Assembly: GCA_042408595.1 (NCBI GenBank)
Contig: JBHOQX010000035.1
Location: 1-39,220 of the forward strand
Length of the DNA: 39,220 nucleotides
Direction: 5' to 3'
Source of the DNA: JBHOQX01 sp042408595
GTDB taxonomy: Bacteria; Chloroflexota; Chloroflexia; Chloroflexales; Roseiflexaceae
The position numbers and the translations under genes are program-made. Numbering within the stretch: the stretch's first letter is position 1; every line of letters begins with the position of its first letter. This document shows positions 7,937 through 14,852 of this stretch, one piece after another. Under the pieces are notes generated by a model. The model was not told the origin of the DNA, searched no databases, and saw nothing but the letters and a program-made list of their open reading frames with translations.

Positions 7937-8239
7937 AGAGCCACCTTCACTGGACCCGTTGCATCGTAGCACGCCGGCAACGCCCGGCGCAACCACGGGC
8001 GCCGGCCAACTCCCTCGGTGCATCCAACGAACAGACCTGGCCGGTCAACTCGCCCCGCACGGGCGCACCCCTCCCCAGCGCTCGGCTGCGGCAAATCGAG
8101 CGCGGCTGTGGGAAAACCAGCAGTGCCGCACCCGACATGACTGGCCAGCGCCGGGGCTGTCAGCCGATTTGACAGCGCCACCGGACGGCCGCTATGGTGC
8201 GCACGAATCCACAACCATCTCTAGCATGGAAGGAGCACC
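7937..8239. other. Divergent intergenic region, histidine kinase / DUF305
   Basis: About 300 bases with no credible gene. It contains the promoter proposed at 8169-8198 and a ribosome-binding site GGAAGGAG just before 8240. Nothing convincing was found for the minus-strand kinase promoter. Confidence 0.4.
8169..8198 (+). promoter_or_regulatory. Sigma-70-type promoter for the DUF305 gene
   Basis: TTGACA at 8169-8174 and TATGGT at 8193-8198, separated by 18 bases. The -35 is perfect, the -10 partial. It lies 42 bases before the ATG at 8240 on the correct strand. Confidence 0.55.
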
Positions 8240-8992
8240 ATGGATCCACGCATCGGCTTGACAACTGCTCTGGCCCTGGTCGGGCTAGCGCTGGCGGGGT
8301 GCGCGGCTAGCGCCCCATCGCCCACCGGGGCCAGCCGCCCGACCGCCCTGCCACCTGCCACCGCAACCACGGACCCAACTGCCGCCCCGACCGCCGGCCC
8401 GACGGCCTCGGCACACGACGGCGGGCACCGCATGACGCCGGCAGGCGGCGCGCCCTACGACGCACGCTTTATCGACAGCATGATCGCGCACCATCAGGGC
8501 GCGATCGACATGGCGAACCAGGCGCTCAAGGAGACGCAGCGCCCCGAGATCCGCCAGCTCGCCCAAGCGATTATCACGGCACAGGAGGCCGAGATCGCCC
8601 AGATGCGGGCGTGGCGCGCGGCCTGGTATCCCAACCTGGCTACCACCGGCGGGATGGAGATGGAGATGGGGGCGATGCGGATCGCCGACGATCCCGGCCG
8701 GCCATTCGACCAGCGCTTTATCGAGGCGATGATCCCGCACCACGAAGGTGCGATCGCGATGGCGAAGGACGCCCAGCAGAACGCCGAGCATCCCGAGATC
8801 AAGGAGCTTGCGGCGGCGATCATCACGGCCCAGGACGGAGATCGCCCAGATGCGCCAATGGCAGCAGGCCTGGTTCCCGAAGTCATAGCCGGCCCGCCTG
8901 CCGGGAGAGCTGGAGCGAGGGCGGCGTATCGCGATCACGCCGCCCTCGCTGTGCCTGTGCCCCCTTTGGAGCAGGCTACTGCCCGAACCTGA
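8240..8992 (+). CDS. DUF305 lipoprotein with duplicated domain, frameshifted near its end
   Basis: Start at ATG 8240 after GGAAGGAGCACC. N-terminal lipoprotein signal with lipobox L-A-G-Cys21, then a Pro/Thr-rich spacer (25-60). Two DUF305 units follow: FIDSMIAHHQGAIDMA (77-92) with AEIAQMRAWRAAWYP, and FIEAMIPHHEGAIAMA (160-175). The second unit should end like the first. Removing one G at 8837-8838 restores EIAQMRQWQQAWFPKS and a stop at 8886-8888. As written, the frame instead runs on with unrelated sequence to 8992, through a hairpin that probably terminates transcription. The family (ferritin-like four-helix, His-rich) is exported and often found near copper or heavy-metal genes; metal binding by the paired histidines is inference. 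Confidence 0.88.
   Translation: MDPRIGLTTALALVGLALAGCAASAPSPTGASRPTALPPATATTDPTAAPTAGPTASAHDGGHRMTPAGGAPYDARFIDSMIAHHQGAIDMANQALKETQRPEIRQLAQAIITAQEAEIAQMRAWRAAWYPNLATTGGMEMEMGAMRIADDPGRPFDQRFIEAMIPHHEGAIAMAKDAQQNAEHPEIKELAAAIITAQDGDRPDAPMAAGLVPEVIAGPPAGRAGARAAYRDHAALAVPVPPLEQATART
8914..8950. terminator. Strong hairpin between convergent genes (bidirectional terminator)
   Basis: AGCGAGGGCGGCGT (8914-8927) and ACGCCGCCCTCGCT (8937-8950) form a perfect 14-bp stem with the 9-base loop ATCGCGATC. It sits between the repaired stop of the DUF305 gene (8888) and the stop of the convergent gene (8976). This is the best terminator candidate in the window, although it lacks a T-run. Confidence 0.75.
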
Positions 8993-9440
8993 CCTGCGCC
9001 CCGGCCGCGCGCCATGTCCCCTGCCCGCTGGCGGTCTTGTATACGCCGCGCCCCTTGAGCAGTACGGTGCCGCGTCCAGCAGCGGTGAACCCGATCCGCG
9101 CGCCGAGGATCTCAACCGTCATATCCTTACCGCGCACCGTCACCTCGCCGTCCCAGCCCCAGATGCGCACCGTGCCGTCGCGCAGCGTCTCGCGCTGGCC
9201 GCGCCCGGTCGCGATCACCTCCTCGGCGTTGCGGATGCGCACCTCGCCGAACCCACGGTTGATGCGGACCTCGCCACTGCCCGCCAGGCGGGCGTAGCCC
9301 GAGCCGCTGGCCCAGATCCGCCCTGTGCCCTGGACATCCGCAGCGGGCGCCGCCAGCGCCCCACCAGCTGTCAGCCCCATCAGCCCCAGCGCCGCCAGAA
9401 CCGCAAGTGCCGCCCGCCGGATTCCATGCCATCGGAACAT
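8976..9440 (-). CDS. Small secreted beta-rich protein, function unknown
   Basis: Start at ATG 9440, preceded by AAGGAGG at good spacing. The 154-residue protein has a signal peptide (basic start MFRWHGIRR, hydrophobic 10-30, likely cleavage after ALAAPA). The mature part has regular short strands with glycine turns: GTGRIWASGSGYARLAGSGE, then INRGFGEVRIRN, DGTVRIWGWDGEVTVRGK and LLKGRGVYKTASG. This looks like a right-handed or up-and-down beta repeat fold. I do not recognise a characterised family; an adhesin-like or cell-surface structural role is only one possibility. The gene has its own promoter region with a direct-repeat site typical of OmpR/PhoB-class regulators. Confidence 0.8.
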   Translation of the reverse strand: MFRWHGIRRAALAVLAALGLMGLTAGGALAAPAADVQGTGRIWASGSGYARLAGSGEVRINRGFGEVRIRNAEEVIATGRGQRETLRDGTVRIWGWDGEVTVRGKDMTVEILGARIGFTAAGRGTVLLKGRGVYKTASGQGTWRAAGAQVRFGQ

Positions 9441-9487
9441 CGCTGCCTCCTTGTAGGGTATACGGGTTGTTCGTGTCCGACAGGGGC

Positions 9488-9520
9488 AGCATAGCGGCCA
9501 GGTGTGAAGCGGTTGTGAAG
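9488..9520 (-). promoter_or_regulatory. Direct-repeat operator (PhoP/PhoB-like) with -10 box
   Basis: On the minus strand TTCACA (9519-9514), ACCGC, TTCACA (9508-9503) form two hexamers repeating every 11 bases. A -10-like TATGCT (9493-9488) follows 9 bases after the extended repeat. This is the geometry of promoters activated by OmpR/PhoB-family regulators, in which tandem 11-bp repeats replace the -35 box. The regulator is unknown. Confidence 0.4.
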
Positions 9521-9581
9521 AAGGTTTGCGGCTCGTATGAATACTCTCACCGGACTCTCACGCAACGCTGTTCGCTGTCGA

Positions 9582-9611
9582 TTGACGCGCCGCGGTGGCT
9601 GTCGGTATAAT
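9582..9611 (+). promoter_or_regulatory. Sigma-70-type promoter for the dsbA-like/VKOR unit
   Basis: TTGACG (9582-9587), 18-base spacer, perfect TATAAT (9606-9611). It lies about 72 bases before the ATG at 9684. Confidence 0.7.
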
Positions 9612-9683
9612 ACCGGGCAGCACCGGCCCGGCGCGCAACAGCGCGTCGGATGGTTGTGCCAACTGAACCAAGGGATAAGACCC

Positions 9684-10403
9684 ATGAGCAGCAACCCGAC
9701 CCGAAGCGCTGCACCGCGCGGGCGCGCTGTGCGGCCCAAGCGCCCGCTGCCACTCTTCTACATTCTGCTCGCCGTCATTTTTATCGCCGGAACTGCCGCG
9801 ATCGGCTACTTCGTTCTGCGCCCGCGGGCCGCCGCAACGCCCCCGGCCCAGCCCGCCGGCGTCGCGGAGGCGACGCCGCTGCCGCTCAGCAGCTTCCCCG
9901 CCAAGGGCCGCGCCGACGCCCCGGTGACGGTGGTGATCTACTCGGATTTCCAGTGTCCGGCGTGCGGCTTCTTCGCCAGCCAGCTCGAGCAGGCGTTCAC
10001 CACCAAGTATATCGACACCGGCAAAGTGCGGCTAGTCTACCACGACTTCCCGCTGTCGCAGCATCAGAACGCCATCCCCGCTGCCGAGGCCGCGCGCTGC
10101 GCCGCCGACCAGGGGGCCTTCTGGCCGATGCACGACCTGCTGTTCAAGCAGCAGTACGAGTGGCAAAACCTGGCGCAGCCGCAGGCCAAGTTCGGCGAGT
10201 ACGCCGCGGCGCTCAAACTCGATACCGCCAAATTCAACCAGTGTCTGGCCAGCGGTACACACCGCGCCGAGATCCTGGCCGCGCGCGCCGATGCCGACCG
10301 CGCTGGCATCCCGGCGACGCCAACCTTCGTGATCGATGGCAAGCAGTACACGATGCAGGACCTCGAGTCTGGCATCGAGGCCGCGCTCGCGGCAAAGCGG
10401 TAA
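9684..10403 (+). CDS. Membrane-anchored DsbA-like thiol oxidoreductase
   Basis: Start at ATG 9684 (MSSNPTRS), preceded by AAGGGAT; 239 residues. A basic N-terminus leads into one membrane helix (about 24-45), then a Pro/Ala-rich spacer. A DsbA/thioredoxin-like domain (about 78-235) follows, with the active site Cys91-P-A-Cys94 in YSDFQCPACGFF. The cis-proline loop has Pro213 in IPATPTFVIDG, and the helical insert carries two further cysteines (139 and 187). This is the DsbA/BdbD-type architecture and should introduce disulfides into exported proteins. A VKOR-type gene begins 11 bases after its stop, which would re-oxidise it using quinone. Start and family are well supported; substrate range is unknown. 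Confidence 0.92.
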   Translation: MSSNPTRSAAPRGRAVRPKRPLPLFYILLAVIFIAGTAAIGYFVLRPRAAATPPAQPAGVAEATPLPLSSFPAKGRADAPVTVVIYSDFQCPACGFFASQLEQAFTTKYIDTGKVRLVYHDFPLSQHQNAIPAAEAARCAADQGAFWPMHDLLFKQQYEWQNLAQPQAKFGEYAAALKLDTAKFNQCLASGTHRAEILAARADADRAGIPATPTFVIDGKQYTMQDLESGIEAALAAKR

Positions 10404-10413
10404 CGACAGGCCG

Positions 10414-10911
10414 ATGATGGCAGAACGCTCAACCATCCCGCGCATGGTGGCGGCCGTGCTGGCGCTGCTCGGCCTGCTGGACGCACTCTACCTGTCGCTG
10501 GAGCGCCTGACCGGCGGGGTGCTTGTGTGCCCGGTCGGAGCCGGCGGCTGCGAGGCTGTGCAGGCCAGCGCGTACGCGGCTGTGCTGGGCGTGCCGGTGG
10601 CGTTCATCGGCGTGGCCGGCTATCTGGCGTTGCTGGCGCTGGCGCTGCTGGCGCTGAACACCGACCATGTCGCCGGGCTGCCAGCGCCGCTGCTACTGCT
10701 TGCGGCCGCCAGCCTTGGCGTGTTGTTCTCGGCTTACCTGACGTATCTGCAGGTCGCGGTGATCGGCGCAGTCTGCTTTTGGTGCGTCGTCTCGGCGCTG
10801 TTTCAGCTCGGCATTTGGGTCTGCGCGCTGCTGGACTGGCGGGCCTGGTGCGCCGGCCAGGCGGCCCCCCAGCAGGCGGGCGCCGGCGCGTCGCGCCAGG
10901 AAGCTGCCTGA
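10414..10911 (+). CDS. Vitamin K epoxide reductase (VKOR) family protein
   Basis: Start at the first of two adjacent ATGs (10414 or 10417), 11 bases after the previous stop; 165 residues, four to five membrane helices. The four family cysteines are visible: loop pair Cys39 and Cys46 (VCPVGAGGCEAV), then SAYAAVLGVPVAFIG, and the quinone-side active site Cys121-F-W-Cys124. In bacteria lacking DsbB, VKOR takes electrons from DsbA and passes them to quinone. Adjacent placement to the DsbA-like gene supports exactly that role. The C-terminal tail (150-165) is Ala/Gln-rich and variable. Confidence 0.92.
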   Translation: MMAERSTIPRMVAAVLALLGLLDALYLSLERLTGGVLVCPVGAGGCEAVQASAYAAVLGVPVAFIGVAGYLALLALALLALNTDHVAGLPAPLLLLAAASLGVLFSAYLTYLQVAVIGAVCFWCVVSALFQLGIWVCALLDWRAWCAGQAAPQQAGAGASRQEAA

Positions 10912-11161
10912 TCCGCGTCCAGCGCGGGAGGTTGGGGACCACCGGTCTTTGCGTGGTCGGTGTCTCTGCTGTTGCGGCTGGTAGTGCGTGGCCCGTGCTC
11001 CCGCGCGCGGGCGCGGGGGCGTGTTGGCGCCGACGCGACAGGCGCACCCGCACATTGACAGCCATCCAGCCCTCTCCTATAATGGCTGAGTTTGTTCAAC
11101 AGAACGCCGCGCAGCACGCGCGCACCCCAAGGCCAGCCTGGCCTGGAGGCAAGGGAGAACC
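10912..11161. other. Intergenic region before secD
   Basis: 250 bases without a credible gene. It includes a weak hairpin (GACCAC 10937-10942 / GTGGTC 10953-10958) after the VKOR stop, which may mark the end of the previous unit. A very GC-rich stretch containing the palindrome CCCGCGCGCGGG follows, then the secD promoter. Confidence 0.4.
11055..11083 (+). promoter_or_regulatory. Consensus sigma-70 promoter for secD-secF
   Basis: Perfect TTGACA (11055-11060), 17-base spacer, perfect TATAAT (11078-11083). It lies about 79 bases before the secD start. Such an exact match suggests strong constitutive expression. Confidence 0.8.
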
Positions 11162-12676
11162 GTGCGAAACCGTGACATCGCCCTGCTGCTCGTGACGATC
11201 ATCGTCACCGGCATCTCCGCCTGGATCTGCTTCGCGCCGAACAACCAGGTGTTCGGTCGCGACGTCTCGACCCGCCTCGGGCTCGACCTGCGCGGCGGCA
11301 CGCAGGTGCTGCTGAAAGCGCAGAACCCGAACGTCACCGCAGACGAGATGGCGGCGGCGGCGGGCGTGATCGAGCGCCGCGTCAACGGCCTGGGCGTCAG
11401 CGAGGCGGTCGTCCAGCGCTCCGGCAGCGATCGGATCATCGTCGAGCTGCCGGGCGTCACCAACCCGCAGCAGGCGGTCGATACCATCCGCAGCGCCGGG
11501 CGGCTGGAGTTTATCGACACCGGCGGCCAGGCGCTCCGGGCGGGGACGGTCGTGCGCACCGAGGGCAATCCGAACCCGGCCGCCCTGCGGCCGACGCCGC
11601 AGCCGCAGCCCACCCCCGGCCTGACCCCTTCGGGGAACCGCCGGGACGAAGGCGCCGCGCCCGGCCAGCCGACGCCCACGCCCGCGCCCACCGCCGCGCC
11701 CGCCGAGGTCAGCGGCCCGATCTACAAGAGCATCACCCAGGGCAAAGACCTGGATATCTCCAGCGTCCAGCCGCGTTTCGGCGGGGGCAGTACGTCGAAC
11801 CTGAACAACCCCTACGCCGTGACCTTCGCGTTCCGCGGCCAGTCCGCCGAGAACCTGGCGCGATTCAGCAGCCAGAATATCGGCAAGCCGATGTGCATCG
11901 TGCTCGATAACGTCGTCTTCAGTTGCCCGGAGATCCGGGCGGCGCTGGTCGGCGGCAGCGGCGAGATCACCACGGCCACGCGCGAGGACGCCGAGCGGAT
12001 CTACAACCAGCTCAAGTACGGCGCGCTGCCCGTCACGCTCGATGTCGAGTCGAGCCGGACGGTCACGGCGACGCTCGGGGCGGACTCCGTGCAAGCGAGC
12101 ATCGTGGCCGGCGTGGTCGGGCTGGTGGTGGTCGCGCTCTTCATGATCTTGTACTACCGGCTGCCCGGCGTGGTGGCGGTCATCGCCCTGCTGATCTACA
12201 CGTTGATCTCCTTCGCCCTCTACCGCCTGATCCCGATCACGCTGACGCTGGCCGGCATCGCCGGGTTTATCCTGTCGATCGGCCTAGCGGTGGACGCGAA
12301 CGTGCTGATCTTCGCCCGCCTGAAAGAAGAGCTGCGGCGCGGCAAGTCGTTGCGCACGGCACTGGAAGCCGGCTTTGTCGAATCCTGGCCGGCGATCCGC
12401 GACTCGAACGCCTCGACGCTGATCACCAGCATCATTCTCTACATGTTCGGCAACAGCTTCGGCGTCAGCATCATCAAGGGCTTCGCCCTGACGCTGGCGC
12501 TCGGTATTCTGGTGAGCATGTTCACGGCGATCGTCGTCTCGCGCACCCTGCTTCGCCTGATTCTGCCGCTGGACGCGGTGCAGCGCCCGTGGCTCTACGC
12601 CGTCGAGGACGCGCCCGGCCTGCGCCGCACCGCCGGCCAGCCCGCGCTGATGAAGGAGTCGCCCCGGCATGGATAG
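11162..12676 (+). CDS. secD: Protein translocase subunit SecD
   Basis: Start at GTG 11162 after AAGGGAGAACC; 504 residues. One N-terminal helix, then the signature of SecD: RLGLDLRGGTQVLL, RRVNGLGVSEAVVQRSGSDRIIVELPGV, followed by a large extracytoplasmic part. The C-terminal five helices carry the SecD/SecF (RND-like) conserved segment, with YYRLPGVVAVIALLIYTLI and the L-S-I-G-L-A-V-D-A-N-V-L-I-F motif. SecD with SecF uses the proton gradient to complete protein export through SecYEG. The external domain holds a long Pro/Thr/Gln-rich stretch (about 140-180) that is not part of the core fold. The stop overlaps the secF start by 8 bases, so the two are translationally coupled. Confidence 0.96.
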   Translation: MRNRDIALLLVTIIVTGISAWICFAPNNQVFGRDVSTRLGLDLRGGTQVLLKAQNPNVTADEMAAAAGVIERRVNGLGVSEAVVQRSGSDRIIVELPGVTNPQQAVDTIRSAGRLEFIDTGGQALRAGTVVRTEGNPNPAALRPTPQPQPTPGLTPSGNRRDEGAAPGQPTPTPAPTAAPAEVSGPIYKSITQGKDLDISSVQPRFGGGSTSNLNNPYAVTFAFRGQSAENLARFSSQNIGKPMCIVLDNVVFSCPEIRAALVGGSGEITTATREDAERIYNQLKYGALPVTLDVESSRTVTATLGADSVQASIVAGVVGLVVVALFMILYYRLPGVVAVIALLIYTLISFALYRLIPITLTLAGIAGFILSIGLAVDANVLIFARLKEELRRGKSLRTALEAGFVESWPAIRDSNASTLITSIILYMFGNSFGVSIIKGFALTLALGILVSMFTAIVVSRTLLRLILPLDAVQRPWLYAVEDAPGLRRTAGQPALMKESPRHG

Positions 12677-13628
12677 GATCGTTCGCCACCGGTATTGGTG
12701 GTTCGGCATCTCGCTGCTGGTCATCGTCCCGGGCCTGATCTCGCTCGCGCTCTACGGGTTGCGGCCCGGCATCGACTTCAGCGGCGGCGCGCTGTGGGAT
12801 ATCCGCTTCGCAGACAAGGCGCCCGGGCAACTCAGTACCGACCGGATCGCGCAGATCTACGCGCAGTCCGGCTTCGATAACGCGATCGTGCAGCTCAGCC
12901 AGGTGGAAGTCGACGGCAAGCAAGTGCCGGAAGCCCTGGTGCGCACCAAAGCGCTCAGCGCGACCGACCCGAACGCCGACGAGGCGCGCGTGCTCAAGGC
13001 GCTTGCGGCCGAGTACGGCACGGTCAAGATCGAATCGCTCCAGTCTGTCGGGGCGACGGTGAGCGCCGAATCGACCCGCAGCGCGATCATCGCCGTGGTC
13101 GGCGCGTGCGTCGCCATCCTGATCTATCTGACGCTGGCGTTCCGCAAGGCACCACACCCGGTGCGCTACGGCGTCTGCGCCATCCTGGCGATGCTGCACG
13201 ATGTGTTGCTGGTGCTCGGCGTGGCCTCCATCCTGGGCGTGCTGATCGGCCTCGAGGTGGACGCGCTGTTCCTCACCGCCCTGCTGACGATCATCAGCTT
13301 CTCGGTGCACGACACGATCGTCGTCTTCGACCGGATTCGCGAGAACCTGATCAATCGCCGGCCCGGGGAGCGGTTCGACGACCTGGTGAATCACAGCATC
13401 GTCCAGACGCTGCCGCGCTCGATCAACACACAGTTGACGACCGTCTTCACCCTGACGGCGCTGCTGTTGTTCGGTGGCGAGTCGATCCGGCACTTCGTTC
13501 TGATCCTGTTGATCGGCCTGATCAGCGGCACTTACTCTTCGATCTTCAACGCCGCGCAGTTGCTGGTTGTCTGGGAGAATCGCGAGTGGGCGCGCTGGTT
13601 CCGCCGCAGCGCGCCAGCGCCCGCCTGA
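12669..13628 (+). CDS. secF: Protein translocase subunit SecF
   Basis: ATG 12669 overlaps the end of secD; GGAG precedes it within secD. The 319-residue length is usual. First helix 10-30, then GIDFSGGALWDIRF (the SecF D-F-x-G-G motif), the external domain with VGATVSAESTRSAI, and five more helices. The conserved helix-4 stretch is SFSVHDTIVVFDRIREN, followed by R-S-I-N-T-Q-L-T-T and a last segment ending in SSIFNAAQLLVVWE. It acts with SecD and SecYEG to pull substrates across the membrane. Confidence 0.96.
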   Translation: MDRIVRHRYWWFGISLLVIVPGLISLALYGLRPGIDFSGGALWDIRFADKAPGQLSTDRIAQIYAQSGFDNAIVQLSQVEVDGKQVPEALVRTKALSATDPNADEARVLKALAAEYGTVKIESLQSVGATVSAESTRSAIIAVVGACVAILIYLTLAFRKAPHPVRYGVCAILAMLHDVLLVLGVASILGVLIGLEVDALFLTALLTIISFSVHDTIVVFDRIRENLINRRPGERFDDLVNHSIVQTLPRSINTQLTTVFTLTALLLFGGESIRHFVLILLIGLISGTYSSIFNAAQLLVVWENREWARWFRRSAPAPA

Positions 13629-13669
13629 GCGCCGCGCGCGCTTCTTGAGGCATCGACGGAGGCACAGCC

Positions 13670-13975
13670 ATGGCCGGGGGTTTGCTCAGGTGGGCGGGCG
13701 AGGCGACCGGCGGGGGCAGGGGCGAGGGCGCGCCGCCGGTGGTCATCGGGGAAGTGGGCGGGCCGCTGCGCGCCGAGCTGGTCCGCAGCTACCTGGAGAG
13801 CGCCGGGCTGACGGTGTTCCTGGACGGCGAGGCGATGGCCAGCACCTTCGGCCTCGCCGGCGGCCCCCTGGCGACGGTACGGGTGCTGGTGCCGGCGGCG
13901 CAGGCTGAGGAGGGCGCACGGCTCTTCGCCGAGTTCGAAGCCGGCGCCGAGGGCGGCGACCATCTGCCTGCCTGA
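13670..13975 (+). CDS. DUF2007-type putative signal-transducing protein
   Basis: ATG 13670, with GGAGG 10 bases upstream; 101 residues. After a Gly-rich N-terminus, residues 25-90 match the small DUF2007 fold: AELVRSYLESAGLTVFLDGE, then MASTFGLAGGPLATVRVLVP and EEGARLFAEFEA. The family is a ferredoxin-like domain with no established biochemical role, sometimes suggested to bind signal proteins. It lies 41 bases after secF and may be co-transcribed. Confidence 0.8.
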   Translation: MAGGLLRWAGEATGGGRGEGAPPVVIGEVGGPLRAELVRSYLESAGLTVFLDGEAMASTFGLAGGPLATVRVLVPAAQAEEGARLFAEFEAGAEGGDHLPA

Positions 13976-14142
13976 GCCACGAAGGAGCGCCACCGGCACA
14001 CACCCTCTCGGTGTTGCGCCCATCGCTCCGGATCCAAGGCCAGCGGCCCCCGTCTCCCCCGCCGCGGGATGTGTCAACCAGTCTCTGCCCTCAGCGGCAA
14101 GAAGCCAACCTGCCGTCCCAGACCTCTGGGCGCGGCGCACAC
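13976..14142. repeat. Intergenic region with a degenerate GC-rich repeat
   Basis: From about 14029 the sequence GGATCC...AGCGGCCCCCGTCTCCCCCG...GTGTCAAC resembles the element at 26130-26183 (GGATCGCTC...GCGGCCCCAGCTCCCCCG...GTGTCAGAC) and more loosely 32521-32572. It is probably a dispersed repeat. No gene is evident. Confidence 0.35.
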
Positions 14143-14700
14143 CTAGTTCAGCCCAACGGCTCGGCCGGTGATCTGCGGCCCGCCGCGCAGGCCGACCGGC
14201 GCGATCCGGCCCGTCGCCAGATCGACGGCGACCAGGGCGGATCGGCCGTAGTCGTGGTTCACGGCGGCGTAGGCCACGCCAGCGCGCCCGATGTCGAAAC
14301 CGGCCATCCGCCCGACATCCGCCCCCACCCCGCCAACGGTGTGCAGCACGCCGTTGTTCGGCGGCGCCTGAATCACCAGCACATCCCGCGCCGCGTCCAG
14401 GCCATAGAGGACCGTCCCGGTCGCCGGGGCGTTGTCCGGTTGGTGCAGGCCGCGCCGCGACACCCGGCGTTCGCCCTGCGTTGCCGTCCACCGGGTCGCC
14501 GTCGTCAGTCGTCGCATCGTACGCCAGCGCGCCATCCACCACCGTGCCGAGATCGGGATGCTGCCGCACATTCTGCCCAGCGTCGCTCACCACGCGGATG
14601 CGGTCCACCGTCGGGTTGAAATCGAAGCCGAACGACGCCCCGGCGAGCGGAATGGCGAACGGCGCAGCGCCGACTGGCGTCGCAACGCCGCTGGACGGAT
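14143..14700 (-). pseudogene. DUF4394 protein remnant (truncated and frameshifted)
   Basis: Two frames together give a DUF4394 (lactonase-drp-like propeller) segment. First frame: SSGVATPVG, then FGFDFNPTVDRIRVVSDAGQ and DLGTVVDGALAYD. Second frame: TVLYGLDAARDVLVIQAPPN, GADVGRMAGFDI and ALVAVDLATGRIAPVG, ending near GRAVGLN at 14143. The switch needs removal of one base near 14452. The N-terminal part (signal peptide and first blade) is missing: upstream of about 14700 no homologous sequence or credible start is present, and the promoter of the next gene lies at 14808. In intact form this would be an exported beta-propeller-like protein of unknown function. Confidence 0.75.
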
Positions 14701-14807
14701 CGGGCGAGTCTCCCTCTACGGGCGCCTGCCGCAGCGCCAGCCCTCCAGGGCGGCGCGCGCCGCCCACCAACTGTGCCTTCGCGGCGCCCCGAGCGGATGG
14801 CTGAGAA

Positions 14808-14836
14808 TTGTCAACGACCAGGCCGTATGCTAGAAT
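14808..14836 (+). promoter_or_regulatory. Sigma-70-type promoter of the deacetylase gene
   Basis: TTGTCA (14808-14813), 17-base spacer, TAGAAT (14831-14836). Transcription would begin near 14843, giving a very short 5' leader to ATG 14853 or about 25 bases to ATG 14868. Confidence 0.6.
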
Positions 14837-14852
14837 AGGCCGCTTTCAAGGG

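Noticed and set aside
10937..10958. Hairpin as a strong terminator after VKOR
   Set aside because: Only a 6-bp stem with a 10-base loop and no T-run; kept only as a remark.
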